In this document: positions 59,924 to 64,000 of the stretch, piece by piece
How positions within the stretch are numbered: position 1 is the stretch's first letter
Layout of the letters: every line of letters starts with the position of its first letter
Assembly (NCBI RefSeq): GCF_902362185.1
Contig: NC_044497.1
Location: 55,117,826-55,181,825 of the forward strand
Direction: 5' to 3'
DNA from: Chanos chanos
Taxonomy: Eukaryota > Chordata > Actinopteri > Gonorynchiformes > Chanidae
Length of the DNA: 64,000 nt
Notes under the pieces: model-generated
Seen by the model: the letters and a program-made list of their open reading frames with translations, nothing else
Databases searched by the model: none
What the model was told of the DNA's origin: nothing
Position numbers and translations under genes: made by a program

Positions 59924-62356
59924 GACAGAAACGCTGCTGAAGTTCAACCTTGAGGGTCTGGCCGCTCTTACACAACATCAGCAACTGTAGATGCCTTGGG
60001 AGGGGGAAAAAAAAAAGTGGTTTCAAGGAGACAGAGGAGGGTCTAGTCTCTCTCTCTCCCTTTTTTTTTTTTTTTTTCTCTCCTGAGGCCACTCGTGCAG
60101 TGATTTCACCTCGGTGCCAAGACTGCGGTAACCGTGGGGAAGAAATGTGACCAGCATGTAGTGTGTGGAGAATACGCTGGCAGAGAAAAGGGACCATTAG
60201 CTACCCGCTACCCTGCCAAACCGAAGCCACAGACACTAAAATGTGTCCGAGACCGGGGGGGGGGGGTTGGGGGGTGAGCAAAGGGAGGGAATGAAAGAAA
60301 ACCACAGAGGTATTGAGGACAAGTCTTTGGCACAGTATTTAGAGAAAGAAAGAGGAGGGCAGGGGAAGGGGGGGGGTGGCAGGGGGGGGAAAAGAAGAAG
60401 TGCCCAGACTGAGCAGAGGATGTGAAAAACAAACAGAGGGGACAAATGTGAGAGAGATAAAACTGGAGCAGGCAGAGGAAGGGCAGAGGTTGCCAGTTTA
60501 GCCTCACTGCCTTTACTTGGCTGACTCATACTCTGTCTCTCACACATGCCCCCACGGCAAGGCAAACAGCAGGGCCTGTAGCACCAGCACTATGGGCCTC
60601 TGTTACGCAACTCCACCTTACTGTCTCCATGTGAAGAGGGAGAGAGGGAGGGAGGGAGGGAAGTGGATATAGGGAGGAGGTGGTGTGTCTCTTTCAAAAA
60701 GGAGTACAGAGAGACCACAAAAAAAAAAAAAAAAAAAAAAATAGAAAACCCCAGAGTGGGCAGAACAGCTGAACGTCCTTTTACCAGAATGAACCAGCAG
60801 ATTCTGGAAGGGTAAAAACAGGTGCTAATGCCAGTGAACAGGAGCAAAGGCCCAAATTAAGAGCAAGGCTAAAATGAGCAACTGTGTGTGAAAGGATGGA
60901 GGGGGAGAGAGAGAGAGAGAGTGTAGAGAGAGAATGTGTGTTGTCAATATGTATGCCTCATTTGACATGTGTCAAGTATGTACCAGCTCAGCATCTGCCG
61001 GGTTCAGTATGTGCGAGAGAGATAGAGAAAAGAAAAAAAAGGGGGGTGGTATGCCTCTTCAGTATGTACTGAGAAACATGAGTAAGGCCACACAGTAGGA
61101 ATGAGGCAGTTCCTGGTACACACTCTTTCCTCTCCTTCCCACTAAAGTGGGTGTGGACCAGGCCACAGTCATGCACTGGGCTCAATGAATGAGAGAGCAG
61201 CATTCCTTTCCACTTCCAGAGGGTTTTTTTTTTTTTGTTTGGGGAGGGGGGGGTTTGGTTTTGTTTTATGGAGCAAACCACTCATCCACCTATCTCATGG
61301 CCCTCATTACACAATAACAGGGAGGTGTTTTTCAGTGTCTGAGATACACATCCCAAACAGATGACAATTTCATAACTGTTTTATGACTCACTGACGGGCA
61401 GGAGGGGGATTAAAAAAAAAAGAAAAACCCTCTCAAACATTTTTTTATTATTATTATTATTATCATTGTCCTTATCTCCTTTCTCCCTGAAAGCTTCCCT
61501 TCGTAAAAGAAAAAAAAAGATAGAAAACAGATAAGAGTTCAATTCCAAAGGGCTCGTCCTACTTTAGAAGCGTAAATAGAACCATTTCAATCCACCTTTG
61601 TATCCGACACGAGAAGCACGTAAAATACTATCGTGTACGTGTTCCTTACATAATAACACCTCGGCTTCCTCGTGGCAAGAGGCTAACAAGAAGACCAAGT
61701 ATAAAACTGACCAACTGTCATAAAGCAGGTTGTAAACAGTTTCTGGACCAAACCAGTCAGGGCCACATTGTCTGGGGAACCATTAAACGGCAAGGTAACT
61801 ACATGGCTGATAAGGCATTTGGTTGCATTTTGTCTCTTAAAATTCATTCAAATGGATGCCACGTCTGTCATGTGCATGTCTTTATCTTATCATAATGTTC
61901 TGTCATTTCTTTTTCTTTTTTGGTTTCTTCCTCCACATAAAGATTTGGTTCACTGACCTGCTTCTGCAGAACTGATGGCTCAGGAAATCTAAATAAAAAC
62001 CATGTGAAAACAAGAAAGTGAGGTCACTGACCCCCCCATCGGTTTGTCAGTTTGTTTTAAACTCCCAGCTCAAACCGTCATCTGTTTTCCAAAGGGGAAT
62101 CAGACCAGAAAATTAACATTCCTGCCAGAGCGCACTGATACACGCTGATAAAAGGGGGAGGAACAGAGGACAAAATCAACCAGTTCTTTCTGAACGACCC
62201 CTGCCCGCATTCTGAAAACAAGCTGAGGGGAGTCCACCAACAATACTCTTCAAGTGGGGGGGGGGGGGGAGAAGAAAAATGGAACAACTGAGCCCTTCAA
62301 CACACCCAGACTAAGCAGTGTGGAGAATTTTCTGAATTTTCCAAGCGGGACGTACC

Positions 62357-62390
<34 letters not shown>

Positions 62391-64000
62391 AGCGGTAACG
62401 AAATGGATGTGCTGTGCTCTCTCTCTCTCTCTCACTGCGAGTTTTATGTTAGGAGAACGTTCCAGAAGGTGCTCTCGCTGAATGATCGGAAGGCCCCGCT
62501 GCGGGGCAGGCGGCCCTGGGTTGCGGGGCGGCAGCTCATTCAGAGTTCACATGATTTACAAAGTGCGGAGTGAGACCCACCGTCACGAGGTCTCACCTGT
62601 CTGTGACAAACCCCCTGACCGACCGGCGCGTCGGTCAGTCACGCTGCGGCCAAGCCAAGCCGGCCGCTGTCTGTCTAACACCCTGCCAAGCAGAGCCATT
62701 GGAATGTAGCAGCCAACTGCCATGCTCTTCCGACTGTTAATATGCAACCGAAAGAACAAGGAGTTCCTAGGAAGGAGATACAGCAGATGCAGGTATGCAA
62801 CGTGGCGGAAACGCCCACAAAAGCTTTACGTTTTTAAGCCTGCACCTCAACCGTTCCTCGCTGACAAGAGCATGGGCGGAAGAGAGTAAAACAAGTTTTA
62901 CCTCCACTTCAATAAAAGAAAAAACAAAAACAAATAGGTTTTGGTGTGAACTAAACATGTGAGACTGGGGCCAAGTGACTGAGGACAGGTAGATTCAGAG
63001 AGGGGTGGGTGCATCATGTGTTCTGTTTTTAAAGCTAATCCTCCGGCAGATGACATGAGAAGTCACTACGTGTAGCCAAAGATCGGGATAATCCGAGTTA
63101 ATCTGGGGCTAACATGGACGTCTGTATGGGTCTAAGACTCTGAATTTGCGTGTGTGTGTGTGTGAGTGTGAGAGAGAGGCAGGAAGAGAGAGAGAGAAAA
63201 AGAGATGACACCACATTTTGGATAGATGTGCCATAGAGGACCTATACCATGTTGTGCATGAATGGATGTGTGCGTGTGTTTGATACAGTGGGTGACTAAT
63301 GAATTAATGTGTTCAAAGTTCCCATCTCCTACTGATCAGCACCTGTAAGTGTGGCCCAAAGTTAAGTAAGGTCACTTATATTTTGAGTGAGTGAGTGAGT
63401 GAGTGAGTAAGTATTTGGAGACATGGGATAACAGGAGTGGACTCCAGGGGCCAGTCCTACTTTCCCCCCCCACTTCGGTGTACCAAAATGGAACAGTCTA
63501 ATGAATCGCAATGACAGCAATTATACAAACTGTCTTCAGTTTTATCCACAACCGCAAGCTCATACGGAATTTAAACGCACCAAGATGTTGCATTTGTAGG
63601 AATGCCTCCAAAACCTGCAGCTAAATTTCAGAGAGATAAGAGTCAAACTTATTGCCCTTACTCTCATCCAGTCATCCCTCGCCCCCCCCCAGTCAGCTCT
63701 GCAAGCACTACCCCTCTCAGAGTGGAACCCAGTGATTTCTTCCTCCCACTCTCGCTCTCTGGGTCTGTCTGTCTGTCTCTGTGTCCCTTGAGTCTGTGTG
63801 TCACTGTGCACTTCCCAGTGTTCGAATGTAGTAGCTAACTGTGTGCTGAAATGTATGTATGTTTGTGAGACACCATGCTGAGGTTTTTTGGGTTTGTTTT
63901 TTTTTGGGGGGGGGGGGGTGTCGTTTTAAAAGTCGCACCATGAAGTGAACATATACACGCTCTCGAGAGATTGTGTCGTTATGCTCTGGCCTGTAGCCGT
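59310..64000 (-). other. slc20a1: Large 5'-side intron of slc20a1
   Basis: No further slc20a1 exon was found in these 4.7 kb: the residues before LGFD in the family (NLFSIMYTGAP-like) are not encoded here. The interval is rich in purine runs on the + strand, (GA)n, poly-A and poly-G, with (ATT)n near 61446-61465 and (GAGT)n near 63385-63410. A GC-rich patch at 62485-62690 shows no clear exon. Confidence 0.55.

Noticed and set aside
62482-62709. GC-rich patch considered as an upstream slc20a1 exon or a CpG-island promoter
   Set aside because: No frame on the - strand matches the N-terminal half of PiT-1, and no paired splice sites fit the required phase; too short and CG-poor to call an island.

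Overview
This is a gene-dense stretch of a bony-fish (teleost) nuclear genome. Intron-containing vertebrate genes, short introns full of (GT)n and (CT)n microsatellites, a tRNA-derived SINE, a Tc1-like remnant and several inverted-repeat elements all fit that. There is no bacterial, organellar or viral signal. Exons below were joined by hand from reading frame, splice sites and remembered family sequences. For every complete gene the exon lengths sum to a whole number of codons.

Layout, left to right: lox (lysyl oxidase, +, 4832-9430); snx24 (sorting nexin 24, +, 10611-14456); ggcx (vitamin K-dependent gamma-carboxylase, -, 17116-24591, 15 coding exons, convergent with snx24); gmcl1 (germ cell-less BTB protein, +, 27028-33162, divergent from ggcx); fam136a (-, 35478-36443); pcyox1 (prenylcysteine oxidase, +, 37643-41815, head to head with fam136a); an unrecognised secreted acidic protein gene built from tiny exons (+, 47449-52454); and the 3' part of slc20a1 (sodium-phosphate cotransporter PiT-1, -, 55643-59309), whose 5' exons lie beyond the right edge. 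In human the counterparts are split between 5q23 (LOX, SNX24) and several chromosome 2 sites (GGCX, GMCL1/FAM136A/PCYOX1, SLC20A1), so the window joins segments that are apart in human.

The most unusual object is the 47449-52454 gene. Fourteen coding exons, twelve of them internal and only 18-54 nt long, all in phase 1-1, encode a 148-residue cysteine-free protein of about 37% Glu+Asp behind a signal peptide. Any internal exon could be skipped without a frameshift, and one 18-nt exon carries an R-S-K-R convertase-type site. This is the design of the micro-exon genes known from schistosomes. I do not recognise a vertebrate family for it.

The genes do not form one pathway. lox and ggcx both modify secreted or ER-lumen proteins, pcyox1 degrades prenylcysteines, slc20a1 imports phosphate, fam136a is a small mitochondrial twin-CX3C protein, gmcl1 is a BTB adaptor, and snx24 binds phosphoinositides on endosomes.

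Non-coding structure includes five related short inverted-repeat (MITE-like) elements between lox and ggcx, one inverted-repeat element nested inside a relative downstream of pcyox1, a SINE with a perfect 9-bp target duplication, three minisatellites and many microsatellites, some of which sit in splice acceptors.
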